This document shows, one piece after another, positions 41,959 to 49,581 of a DNA stretch of 64,000 nucleotides. Both the position numbers and the translations under genes were made by a program. The notes below the pieces were generated by a model. It worked only from the letters and a program-made list of their open reading frames with translations, was not told the DNA's origin and made no database searches. The stretch's first letter is position 1. Each line of letters starts with the position of its first letter. This DNA is from an uncultured Anaerolineales bacterium. GTDB taxonomy: Bacteria; Chloroflexota; Anaerolineae; Anaerolineales; UBA6663. The DNA is taken from positions 1 through 64,000 of the forward strand of contig CALFZO010000095.1 in assembly GCA_937952305.1 (NCBI GenBank), written 5' to 3'.

Positions 41959-42900
41959 TTGACCAAACTCGCCGTCGTCGCCGTTGGAGGCAACTCCCTC
42001 ATTAAAGACGAGAAGCGCAAGAGCGTGCAGGACCAATTTGAGGCCGCCTGCGAGTCCATGCACCACATCGCCGACCTGATCCAGGCCGGTTGGAACGTGG
42101 TCGTGACGCACGGCAACGGGCCGCAGGTGGGCTTCATCCTGCGCCGGTCCGAGCTTTCGCGCCAGGAACTGCACGAGGTGCCGCTCGATTCGTGCGGCGC
42201 GGACACGCAGGGCGCCATCGGCTACATGTTCCAGAAGGCGCTGCGCAACGAGTTCAAGCGGCGCGGCCTGCCCAACCAGGCCGTCACCGTCGTCACCCAG
42301 GTGCTGGTGGACCAGAACGACCCGGCCTTCCAGAAGCCCAGCAAGCCGATCGGCTCATTCATGAGCGAGGCCGACGCGCGCGTCAAGATCGAAAAAGATC
42401 ACTGGGCCATGGTCGAGGACGCCGGGCGCGGCTGGCGCCGGGTGGTGGCCTCGCCCAAGCCCCAGGCCATCGTCGAGCGCGACTCGATCGAGGCGCTGAT
42501 CAAGGGCGGCTTCACCGTCATCGCCGTCGGCGGCGGCGGCATCCCCGTGGTCGAGGACGAGCGCGGCGAACTGATCGGCAGCGAGGCCGTCATCGACAAA
42601 GACTACGCCTCAGCCCTGTTAGCCAACAGCCTGCGCGCCGACGTCTTCGTCATCTCGACCGCGGTCGAGAAGGTCGCCATCAATTACAACAAGCCAGACC
42701 AGCGCTGGCTGGACACGCTGACCCTGGCCGACGCCAAGCGCTACCTGGCCGAAGGCCACTTCCACAAGGGCAGCATGGGCCCCAAGATCGAGGCCTGCAT
42801 CTCGTTCCTGGAGCGCGGCGGCGAGGCGGCCGTCATCAGCAACCCGGAGAACCTCGGGCGCGCCGTCAAGCGCGAGACGGGGACGTGGCTGGTCCCGTGA
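41959..42900 (+). CDS. arcC: Carbamate kinase
   Basis: 313 residues with a TTG start (41959) preceded by AGGAG. Converts carbamoyl phosphate + ADP to ATP + carbamate (then NH3 + CO2). Family motifs: VVAVGGNSLI, THGNGPQVG, AIGYMFQKALRN, AVGGGGIPVVED and KGSMGPKIEACI. First gene of a long plus-strand operon that also encodes the three AllFGH proteins, which in E. coli make carbamoyl phosphate from oxalurate. It therefore probably works in that pathway (as AllK does) rather than in arginine fermentation; no arginine deiminase is present. Confidence 0.95.
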   Translation: MTKLAVVAVGGNSLIKDEKRKSVQDQFEAACESMHHIADLIQAGWNVVVTHGNGPQVGFILRRSELSRQELHEVPLDSCGADTQGAIGYMFQKALRNEFKRRGLPNQAVTVVTQVLVDQNDPAFQKPSKPIGSFMSEADARVKIEKDHWAMVEDAGRGWRRVVASPKPQAIVERDSIEALIKGGFTVIAVGGGGIPVVEDERGELIGSEAVIDKDYASALLANSLRADVFVISTAVEKVAINYNKPDQRWLDTLTLADAKRYLAEGHFHKGSMGPKIEACISFLERGGEAAVISNPENLGRAVKRETGTWLVP

Positions 42901-42946
42901 CCGGCCGCCGCCCGCTGAGCGCGGTTCTTGGCCAGCCGGCTGACGC

Positions 42947-43819
42947 ATGAAACCGGCGCCCTTCACCTATCACGCCCCGGACTCAGTCGCGGCCGCGCTG
43001 GCCCTCAAGGCCCAACTCGGCGACGAGGCCAAGTTCCTGGCCGGCGGGCAGAGCCTGATCCCGGCCATGAATTTCCGCGTGGCCCAGCCGGCGGCGCTGG
43101 TGGACCTCAACCGGCTGGCCGAACTGGACTTTGTGCGCGTCGAGGCCGGTGAGCTGCGCCTGGGCGCCCTCACGCGCCAGCGCCAGTTGGAGCGCCACCC
43201 GCTGGTGAAGCGGCACGCCCGGCTGATGTGGGAGGCCGTGCCGCACATCGCCCATCCGCAGATCCGCAACCGTGGGACGCTGGGCGGCAGCCTGGCCCAC
43301 GCCGACCCGGCCGCCGAACTCCCCGTGATCGTCACGGCGCTGAACGGCCGCCTGCGGGCGCTCTCGGCGCGCGGCGAGCGCTGGCTGGACGCCGCGCAGT
43401 TTTTCCTCGGGTTATTCACCACCGCCCTGGAACCGGACGAGCTGCTGGCGGAGGTGGCGCTGCCGCCACTGCCGCCGGACTCCGGCACCGCCTTCGTCGA
43501 GGTCGCCCGCCGCCACGGCGATTACGCCCTCCTCGGGGTGGCCGCCGTCGTCACGGTGCTGCCCGCCGGGCCGCAAGTGCGGCTGGTCTATCTCAACGCC
43601 GGCGAAGGGCCGGTGGTGGCGCGCCAGGCGGCCGAGGCCGCGCAGGGCCGGGCGCTCACGCCGCCCGTCATCGACGAGATCGCGGCCGTGGCCGCCGAGC
43701 ACGACCTGCAGCCCATCGGCAGCCTGCATGCCTCGCCCGAGTATCAGCGGCACCTGGCGCGGGTGCTCACCCGGCGCGCCCTGGTGACGGCGCTGGAACG
43801 GGCGGTGGAGGCACCCTAG
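42947..43819 (+). CDS. Molybdenum hydroxylase FAD-binding (medium) subunit
   Basis: 290 residues of the CoxM/XdhB family. FAD-binding motifs AKFLAGGQSLIPAMNFR and the TIGG-like region RNRGTLGGSLAHADPAAELP are present, followed by the C-terminal CO-dehydrogenase flavoprotein domain (AFVEVARRHGDYALLG). It transfers electrons from the Fe-S subunit to NAD+ or another acceptor. The Fe-S subunit follows directly, while the Mo-cofactor subunit lies 6 kb downstream at 49582. Confidence 0.93.
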   Translation: MKPAPFTYHAPDSVAAALALKAQLGDEAKFLAGGQSLIPAMNFRVAQPAALVDLNRLAELDFVRVEAGELRLGALTRQRQLERHPLVKRHARLMWEAVPHIAHPQIRNRGTLGGSLAHADPAAELPVIVTALNGRLRALSARGERWLDAAQFFLGLFTTALEPDELLAEVALPPLPPDSGTAFVEVARRHGDYALLGVAAVVTVLPAGPQVRLVYLNAGEGPVVARQAAEAAQGRALTPPVIDEIAAVAAEHDLQPIGSLHASPEYQRHLARVLTRRALVTALERAVEAP

Positions 43820-43854
43820 GTTCTCATCCGCGTTCGAGGCCGGAGCCTAAGCGC

Positions 43855-44340
43855 ATGATGCACTCCGTCACGGTCACGATCAACGGCCGAACTTATACGC
43901 GCTCGGTGGAGCCGCGCCTGCTGCTGAGCGACTTTCTGCGGCATGACCTCGACCTGACCGGCACGCACGTCGGCTGCGAACAGGGTGTGTGCGGGGCCTG
44001 CACGATCCTGCTCGACGGCCAGCCCGTGCGCGCCTGCCTGATGTTCGCGGTCCAGGCCGACGGCCACACGCTCACCACGGTGGAGGGGCTGGGCACGCCG
44101 GACAAGCTCCACCCCTTGCAGCAGGCCTTCTGGGAGAAACACGGCCTGCAGTGCGGCTACTGCACGCCCGGCATCCTGATGACGCTGGTAGCATTCCTGC
44201 AGGAGACGCCGGACCCGAGCGAGGCCGAGATCCGCGCGGCGCTGTCCGGCAACCTGTGCCGCTGCACCGGCTATCAGAACATCGTCGCGGCCGCGCGGTC
44301 CGCGGCGCAGACCATGCGGCCCGCTGCGGGCGGGGAGTGA
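43855..44340 (+). CDS. Molybdenum hydroxylase [2Fe-2S] (small) subunit
   Basis: 161 residues from the first of two adjacent ATGs, with GGAG about 10 nt upstream; the frame extends far upstream without homology. Plant-type ferredoxin cluster GCEQGVCGACTILLDG plus a later Cys, and the second cluster CGYCTPGILM with CRCTGYQ. Normal size for CoxS/XdhC-type subunits. It passes electrons from the Mo site to the FAD subunit. Confidence 0.95.
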   Translation: MMHSVTVTINGRTYTRSVEPRLLLSDFLRHDLDLTGTHVGCEQGVCGACTILLDGQPVRACLMFAVQADGHTLTTVEGLGTPDKLHPLQQAFWEKHGLQCGYCTPGILMTLVAFLQETPDPSEAEIRAALSGNLCRCTGYQNIVAAARSAAQTMRPAAGGE

Positions 44341-44343
44341 CCG

Positions 44344-45660
44344 ATGCTGCCCCACTCGGCAAGTCTGCCTGATCTGGCCCAGGCCCTGCGGGCGGACCAT
44401 CTGCCGCTGCCCGGTTACCTGGACCAACTGGAGGCGCATTTCGCCGAGCGTGAGCCTGGCGTGCTGGCCTTCCTGCCCGAGCCGGATCGTTGGAAGCGCG
44501 TGCGCCGCGAGGCGGAGGCGTTGCTGGCCCGCTACCCAGAGCCGGCGGCGCGGCCAGCGCTGTTCGGCGTGCCGGTCGGCGTCAAAGACATCTTCCACGT
44601 CGCCGGCCTGCCCACCACGGGCGGCAGCCGTTTGCCGCCGGAAACGCTGGCCGGGCCGCAAGCTGAGAGCGTCACACGCCTCCAGGCCGCCGGCGCCCTG
44701 GTGCTCGGCAAGACCGTGTCCACCGAGTTCGCCTACTTCGCGCCCGGCCCCACGCGCAACCCGCGCAGTCCCGCCGGGACCATCCACACGCCGGGCGGTT
44801 CGAGCAGCGGTTCGGCGGCGGCGGTGGCAGCCGGGCTATGCCCGCTGGCGCTCGGCACGCAGACCATCGGCTCAATCCTGCGGCCGGCCTCCTTCTGCGG
44901 CGTGGTCGGTTTCAAGCCCAGTTACGAGCGCGTGTCGCGGGCCGGCGTCATCCCGTTGTCTGAGTCCCTGGATCACGTCGGCGTATTCGCGGCCGATGTG
45001 GCCGGCGTGGACCTGGCGGCCCAGGTCTTGATGAGCGATTGGGGTTTGGCCCAGACGCTCGCAAGCCGGCCTGTGCTGGGGATTCCGGAAGGGCCTTATC
45101 TGGAGGCGGCCGAGCCGGAGATGCTGGCGCACTTCCGCCGCGTCGTCCAGCGGCTGGCCGAGGCGGGCTGCGTGGTCAAGGCGGTGCCGGCCATGCCGGA
45201 CTTCGCCGCGATCGAGGCGCGCCACAACCTGCTGATGGCGGCCGAGGCCGCCCACGTCCACGCTGACTGGTACGCGCGCTTCGCGGAGCTTTATCATCCC
45301 CGCACCGCTGAGTTGATCGAGCGCGGACAGGGCGCCGCGCCGGAGGCCGTCGTTGCAGCCCGCGCCGGCCGTGCCCAACTGCGCGGAGAGTTGGCGGCGC
45401 TCATGGACGCCCATGGCCTGGACGCCTGGGTGGTGCCGGCCGCGCCCGGCCCGGCGCCGGTCGGACTGGACAGCACTGGTCGGCCGGTGATGAACCTGCC
45501 CTGGACCCACGCCGGTCTGCCCGCCCTCAGCCTGCCCTCCGGGCGCACGGACAGCGGTCTGCCGCTGGGGCTGCAGGTTGTGGGGCGCTGGCACGCCGAC
45601 GAGAGCTTGTTGGCCTGGGCGCGCGTCCTGGAAAGCCTTTTGGCGGCGGGCCGCGGCTGA
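44344..45660 (+). CDS. Amidase signature family enzyme
   Basis: 438 residues. Ser-cisSer-Lys triad visible: Lys in GVPVGVKDIFH, cis-Ser region GGSSSGSAAAVAAG and nucleophile Ser in GTQTIGSILRPA (GSIRxPA in most members). It hydrolyses C-N bonds, releasing ammonia. It starts 3 bp after the Fe-S subunit and precedes allF, so it belongs to the operon. A role in hydrolysing oxamate or another amide intermediate fits the context but is inference; allophanate hydrolase (AtzF-like) is another option, though the AtzF C-terminal domain is absent. Confidence 0.88.
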   Translation: MLPHSASLPDLAQALRADHLPLPGYLDQLEAHFAEREPGVLAFLPEPDRWKRVRREAEALLARYPEPAARPALFGVPVGVKDIFHVAGLPTTGGSRLPPETLAGPQAESVTRLQAAGALVLGKTVSTEFAYFAPGPTRNPRSPAGTIHTPGGSSSGSAAAVAAGLCPLALGTQTIGSILRPASFCGVVGFKPSYERVSRAGVIPLSESLDHVGVFAADVAGVDLAAQVLMSDWGLAQTLASRPVLGIPEGPYLEAAEPEMLAHFRRVVQRLAEAGCVVKAVPAMPDFAAIEARHNLLMAAEAAHVHADWYARFAELYHPRTAELIERGQGAAPEAVVAARAGRAQLRGELAALMDAHGLDAWVVPAAPGPAPVGLDSTGRPVMNLPWTHAGLPALSLPSGRTDSGLPLGLQVVGRWHADESLLAWARVLESLLAAGRG

Positions 45661-45712
45661 TCTCCCGGCGCGGGTTCGCGCGCCACTCACCACGTGAGGT
45701 TGAGAAGATCGT

Positions 45713-47407
45713 ATGACGCATATCCACAGTGAAATCCGGCGCGGCGCCTATTACGACTCGGTCGTCCTGATGCAGCTTCAGCGCGGCCTGCTCGGACTGC
45801 CCGGCGTGGTCGATGCCGGCGTCGTGATGGCGACCCAGGCCAACCGCGATCTGTTGGCGCAGAGCGGCTTGCTCACCGCGGACGCCCAGGCGGCCGGCGC
45901 CGACGACCTGCTGCTCGTAGTCAAGGCCGATGACGAGGCGGCGGCGCGCGCGGCGCTGGGCCAGGTGGACGCGTTGCTGGCGCGCAAGCGGGCGAGCGGC
46001 GAGACCGAGTTCCGGCCGCGCAGCCTGGAGGCCGCCGTCAAGCAACTGCCCGAGGCCGGCTGGGTGCTGGTCTCGGTGCCGGGGCGTTTCGCCGCCGGCG
46101 TGGCGCGCGACGCGCTCGGCCTGGGCCGGCACGTCTTCCTGTACAGCGACAACGTCGCGCTGGAGGACGAGGTCGCGCTCAAGCAAACGGCTCGCGCGAA
46201 GGGCCTGCTGGTGATGGGCCCGGACTGCGGCACCGCTATCGTCAATGGCGTTGGCCTGGGCTTCGCCAACCGGGTGCGGCGCGGCCCGGTCGGCCTGGTG
46301 GCGGCCTCCGGCACTGGTCTGCAGACCGTCGCCAGCCGCCTGCACGCGCTCGGATCAGGCGTGTCGCACGCGCTGGGCACCGGCGGGCGTGACCTCAAGG
46401 CCGAGGTCGGCGCCATATCGGCACTGCAGGCCCTGGATTTGTTGGCCCGCGATCCGGAGACGCGCGTGATCGTCCTGATCTCCAAGCCGCCCGCGCCCGA
46501 GGTGGCCACGCGCCTGCTGGCGGCCGCCCGCGCCTGCGGCAAGCCCGTGGTCGTGGACTTCATCGGCTATCCGCCGCCGGCCCGGCAGTTAGGCAATCTG
46601 CGCTTTGCGGCCAGCCTGAGCGAAGCGGCCGAGATCGCTGTAGGTTTGTCAGGTGAGAAGCGATTGGAGACTGGAGACTTGACTAGCCAATCTCCAATCT
46701 CCACACGCTACCTCCGCGGGCTCTTCTCCGGCGGCACGCTGGCGTACGAAGCCATGCTGACGCTGCAGTCTGTGCTTTATCCGCTCTACTCCAACGCGCC
46801 GATTTCCAAGGCGCAGGCGCTGCCCGACCCCGTGCACAGCCAGGCGCACACGCTCCTGGACCTGGGCGGCGACGAGTTCACGGTCGGCCGCCTGCACCCG
46901 ATGATGGACAACGACCTGCGCCTGCGCCGCCTGCGGCAGGAGGCCGCCGACCCGCAGGTGGGCCTGATATTGCTGGACATTGTGCTGGGGGAGGGCGCGC
47001 ACGCCGACCCGGCCAGTGAGCTGGCGCCGGCCATCGAGCAGGTTTTGCGCGAGGCCGGCCGCCGCCTGGAGATCGTGGTCATGGTGGTCGGCACCGACGA
47101 AGACCCGCAGGACATGGCCGCGCAGATGGCGCGCTGCCGGGCGGCCGGGGCCGTGGTCTTCGACAACCCGGCGCAGGCGCTGGCCTATGTGGCCGGTCGT
47201 TTCGCCGCCGCGGCCGAAACATCCGCGCCGGCCGTGGAGGTGACCGGCCTGGCGCAGGCGCCCCTGGCGGCCATCAACGTCGGCGTCGAGTCCTTCCACA
47301 CCAGTCTGGTGGGGCAGGGCGCTCAGTCGGTCCAGGTGGACTGGCGGCCGCCGGCGGCCGGCAACGAAAAACTAGCCGCCATCCTGGCCAAGATGAAGAA
47401 GAAGTAA
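45713..47407 (+). CDS. allF: FdrA/AllF, oxamate carbamoyltransferase subunit
   Basis: 564 residues. Family start IRRGAYYDSVVLMQLQRGL, an acyl-CoA synthetase-like part (LLVMGPDCGTAIVNGVGLGF, GLVAASGTGLQTVASRL, SHALGTGGRDL) and a C-terminal CoA-ligase-like part (LDLGGDEFTVGRLHPMMDN). In E. coli, AllFGH (formerly FdrA/YlbE/YlbF) is reported as the oxamic transcarbamylase that splits oxalurate into oxamate and carbamoyl phosphate. All three partners occur in this operon. About residues 315-331 are encoded by a repeat-like insert (46662-46706) that keeps the frame. Confidence 0.9.
   Translation: MTHIHSEIRRGAYYDSVVLMQLQRGLLGLPGVVDAGVVMATQANRDLLAQSGLLTADAQAAGADDLLLVVKADDEAAARAALGQVDALLARKRASGETEFRPRSLEAAVKQLPEAGWVLVSVPGRFAAGVARDALGLGRHVFLYSDNVALEDEVALKQTARAKGLLVMGPDCGTAIVNGVGLGFANRVRRGPVGLVAASGTGLQTVASRLHALGSGVSHALGTGGRDLKAEVGAISALQALDLLARDPETRVIVLISKPPAPEVATRLLAAARACGKPVVVDFIGYPPPARQLGNLRFAASLSEAAEIAVGLSGEKRLETGDLTSQSPISTRYLRGLFSGGTLAYEAMLTLQSVLYPLYSNAPISKAQALPDPVHSQAHTLLDLGGDEFTVGRLHPMMDNDLRLRRLRQEAADPQVGLILLDIVLGEGAHADPASELAPAIEQVLREAGRRLEIVVMVVGTDEDPQDMAAQMARCRAAGAVVFDNPAQALAYVAGRFAAAAETSAPAVEVTGLAQAPLAAINVGVESFHTSLVGQGAQSVQVDWRPPAAGNEKLAAILAKMKKK
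46662..46699. repeat. Repeat-like hairpin inside allF
   Basis: Perfect 9-bp arms GATTGGAGA (46662-46670) and TCTCCAATC (46691-46699). Within it GAGACTGGAGACT (46667-46679) is the exact reverse complement of 49500-49512. The segment is AT-richer than allF and encodes a Ser/Thr/Leu-rich linker with no family counterpart that I recognise. Confidence 0.6.
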
Positions 47408-47483
47408 GCGTGCTCAACTCCCCGGGGCCGCGCGGCGCTGGGCCGGCCTGGTCCTGGGCTACATTCAGGCAAAGGAACACGTC

Positions 47484-48725
47484 ATGGACATTGAGAACGC
47501 CAACGCCACGGCGGTGAGCCGGATGATGGAGGCGCGCCCGATCCTGACCGGGGTAGCCGCCGCGCGCGACGTCATCCCCGGGATGCGCCCGAATCTGCTC
47601 TTGCACGCCGGCCCGCCGATTGAGTGGGCGCGCATGTCCGGGCCGCTGCGCGGGGCCGTCATCGGCGCGCTGCTGTTTGAGGGCCTGGCCAAGACTGACA
47701 CCGAAGCGGTGGCGCTGGTGGAGCGCGGCGCGATCCAGTTCGAGCCCTGTCATGAACACAATGCCGTCGGCCCGATGGCGGGCGTGACCTCGGCCTCGAT
47801 GCAGGTCTACGTGGTGGAGAACGCCACCCACGGCAACCGGGCCTTCTCCAACCTGAACGAGGGCTACGGCAAGGTGCTGCGCTATGGCGCCTACAGCGAC
47901 GACGTGCTCAAGAAGCTGCGCTGGATGAACGACGTCCTCGGCCCGGCCATCGGCGCGGCCCTGGCCGGCACCCCCGGCCTCGACCTGCGCGCGCTGATTG
48001 CCGAGGCCCTGCACATGGCCGACGAAGGCCACAACCGCAACAAGGCGACCACGCTGCTCTTCCTCAAGCAGTTGGCGCCGGGCCTAGCGCGCGTCGTCAA
48101 GGATGCGGCGGCCCTGACCGAGATCCTGCAGTTCCTGGGCGACAACGCCATCGGCGCGCTCAACCCGGTGATGGCGGCCTGCAAGGCCATGACCGACGCC
48201 GGCTACGGGATCGAGGGCAGCACCATTGTCAGCACCATGGCGCGCAACGGCACCGACTTCGGCATCCGCGTCAGCGGCCTGCCGGGGCAGTGGTTCACGG
48301 CGCCGGCCGAGGTGCCGGTGGGCCTGTTCTTCTCCGGCTTCTCGCAGGCGGACGCCAACCCCGATATCGGCGACAGCGCCATCACCGAGACGGCCGGCAT
48401 CGGCGGTTTCGCCATGGCCGGCGCGCCCGCCATCGTCACCTTCGTCGGCGGCACGCCCAAGGATGCGCTCAACGCCACCCTGGAGATGTACGAGATCACG
48501 GCCGCCGAGCACAAGCACTTCACGCTGCCGGTGCTGGACTTCCGCGGCACGCCGACCGGCATCGACATCCGCAAGGTGGTGGAGCTGGGCATCGCGCCGC
48601 GCATCAACACCGGCATCGCGCACAAGAACGCCGGCGTCGGGCAGGTGGGCGCGGGCCTGGTGCGGCCGCCGCTGGCGATCTTCGAGCAGGCGGTGCTGGC
48701 CTACGCGGAGAAGTATGAGCTATGA
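47484..48725 (+). CDS. allG: DUF1116 protein AllG, oxamate carbamoyltransferase subunit
   Basis: 413 residues of the YlbE/DUF1116 family. Recognisable stretches are ARDVIPGMRPNLLLHAGPP, FEPCHEHNAVGPMAG, ALHMADEGHNRNKA, MARNGTDFGIRVSG and the tail RINTGIAHKNAGVGQVGAG. AAAGGA precedes the ATG. Works with AllF and AllH. Its stop overlaps the start of the cyclase gene (ATGA at 48722-48725), which links that hydrolase tightly to the pathway. Confidence 0.93.
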   Translation: MDIENANATAVSRMMEARPILTGVAAARDVIPGMRPNLLLHAGPPIEWARMSGPLRGAVIGALLFEGLAKTDTEAVALVERGAIQFEPCHEHNAVGPMAGVTSASMQVYVVENATHGNRAFSNLNEGYGKVLRYGAYSDDVLKKLRWMNDVLGPAIGAALAGTPGLDLRALIAEALHMADEGHNRNKATTLLFLKQLAPGLARVVKDAAALTEILQFLGDNAIGALNPVMAACKAMTDAGYGIEGSTIVSTMARNGTDFGIRVSGLPGQWFTAPAEVPVGLFFSGFSQADANPDIGDSAITETAGIGGFAMAGAPAIVTFVGGTPKDALNATLEMYEITAAEHKHFTLPVLDFRGTPTGIDIRKVVELGIAPRINTGIAHKNAGVGQVGAGLVRPPLAIFEQAVLAYAEKYEL

Positions 48726-49501
48726 AAATCTACGACCTCTCTCAGCCCCTCAACGCCGATTGTTCCTTCTGGCCGTTTTACCCGCCCTTTGAGGTCAAGT
48801 ACATCAAGCGCAAGGCCGAGCACGGCGTCAACGCCCAGTACATCATGACCTCCAACCACATGGGCACGCACCTGGACGCGCCGCGCCACTTCCTCACCAA
48901 GGGCAAGACCATCGACCAGATCCCGATCGAGTGGTGCTACGGGCCGGGCGTGATCGTGGACCTGAGCGATCAGTTGGACGAGCTGGACGTGTTCACGCCG
49001 GCCGACATCGAGCAGCGGGTGGAAGTGCGCGAGGGCGACATCCTGTTCATCCACACCGGCTGGCACAAGTACTCGTTCTTGAGTGCGGACGCGGACGAGG
49101 AGAAGTACATCCACCGCCACCCCGGCCCGCACTTCAGCCTGTGTGATTGGCTGCTGGCCAAGAAGATCCACATCTGGGGCGTGGACATGATCTCCACCGA
49201 TCACCCCATGAACCTGCCCATCGGGCGTTTCCTGGGCCGCGGCGGCCTGGAGCACTGGCAGAAGGTGCGCGCCAAAGTCGAGGCCAAGTTCGGCAAAGAC
49301 AAGCTCGACGAGCTCTTCCCGGAGTCGGCCTACCAGCTCACCCACAACGCCCTGTTCCCGCACGATTGCATCCACGTCGAGAACCTGGGCGGCGACATCG
49401 GCCTGCCGGAGCTGCACAACCGCCGCCTGACGCTGGGCGTCTTCCCGTGGAAATTCCAGGGCGGCGAGGCGGCCTTCTGCCGGGCGGTGGCGTGGCTGTA
49501 G
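48722..49501 (+). CDS. Cyclase/kynurenine formamidase-like metal hydrolase
   Basis: 259 residues. The metal-binding motif HMGTHLDAPRHF (HxGTHxDxPxHF) of the cyclase superfamily is present near residues 42-53, with DILFIHTGWHKY and GVDMISTDHP downstream. Members hydrolyse cyclic amides or N-formyl groups (isatin hydrolase, kynurenine formamidase). Translationally coupled to allG. In this operon a cyclic imide or lactam such as parabanate is a plausible substrate (inference). No Cys or Ser nucleophile is expected in this family. Confidence 0.9.
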   Translation: MKIYDLSQPLNADCSFWPFYPPFEVKYIKRKAEHGVNAQYIMTSNHMGTHLDAPRHFLTKGKTIDQIPIEWCYGPGVIVDLSDQLDELDVFTPADIEQRVEVREGDILFIHTGWHKYSFLSADADEEKYIHRHPGPHFSLCDWLLAKKIHIWGVDMISTDHPMNLPIGRFLGRGGLEHWQKVRAKVEAKFGKDKLDELFPESAYQLTHNALFPHDCIHVENLGGDIGLPELHNRRLTLGVFPWKFQGGEAAFCRAVAWL

Positions 49502-49571
49502 TCTCCAGTCTCTAGTCTCCTAATCCCTGGCTCGAAGTCTTCCGAAGCTCAGCGACCAGGAATTGAAGACT
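49500..49571. repeat. Intergenic repeat element with shared 13-mer
   Basis: AGTCTCCAGTCTC (49500-49512) overlaps the cyclase stop codon and continues as a degenerate array of AGTCTCC units to about 49523. A second 7-bp inverted repeat AGTCTTC/GAAGACT (49536-49542, 49565-49571) follows. The 13-mer also occurs, inverted, inside allF. Confidence 0.55.
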
Positions 49572-49581
49572 GAAAGCAAAC

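Noticed and set aside
41959..42900. Arginine deiminase pathway
   Set aside because: Carbamate kinase alone suggested it, but no arginine deiminase, ornithine carbamoyltransferase or antiporter is nearby; AllFGH supplies the carbamoyl phosphate instead.
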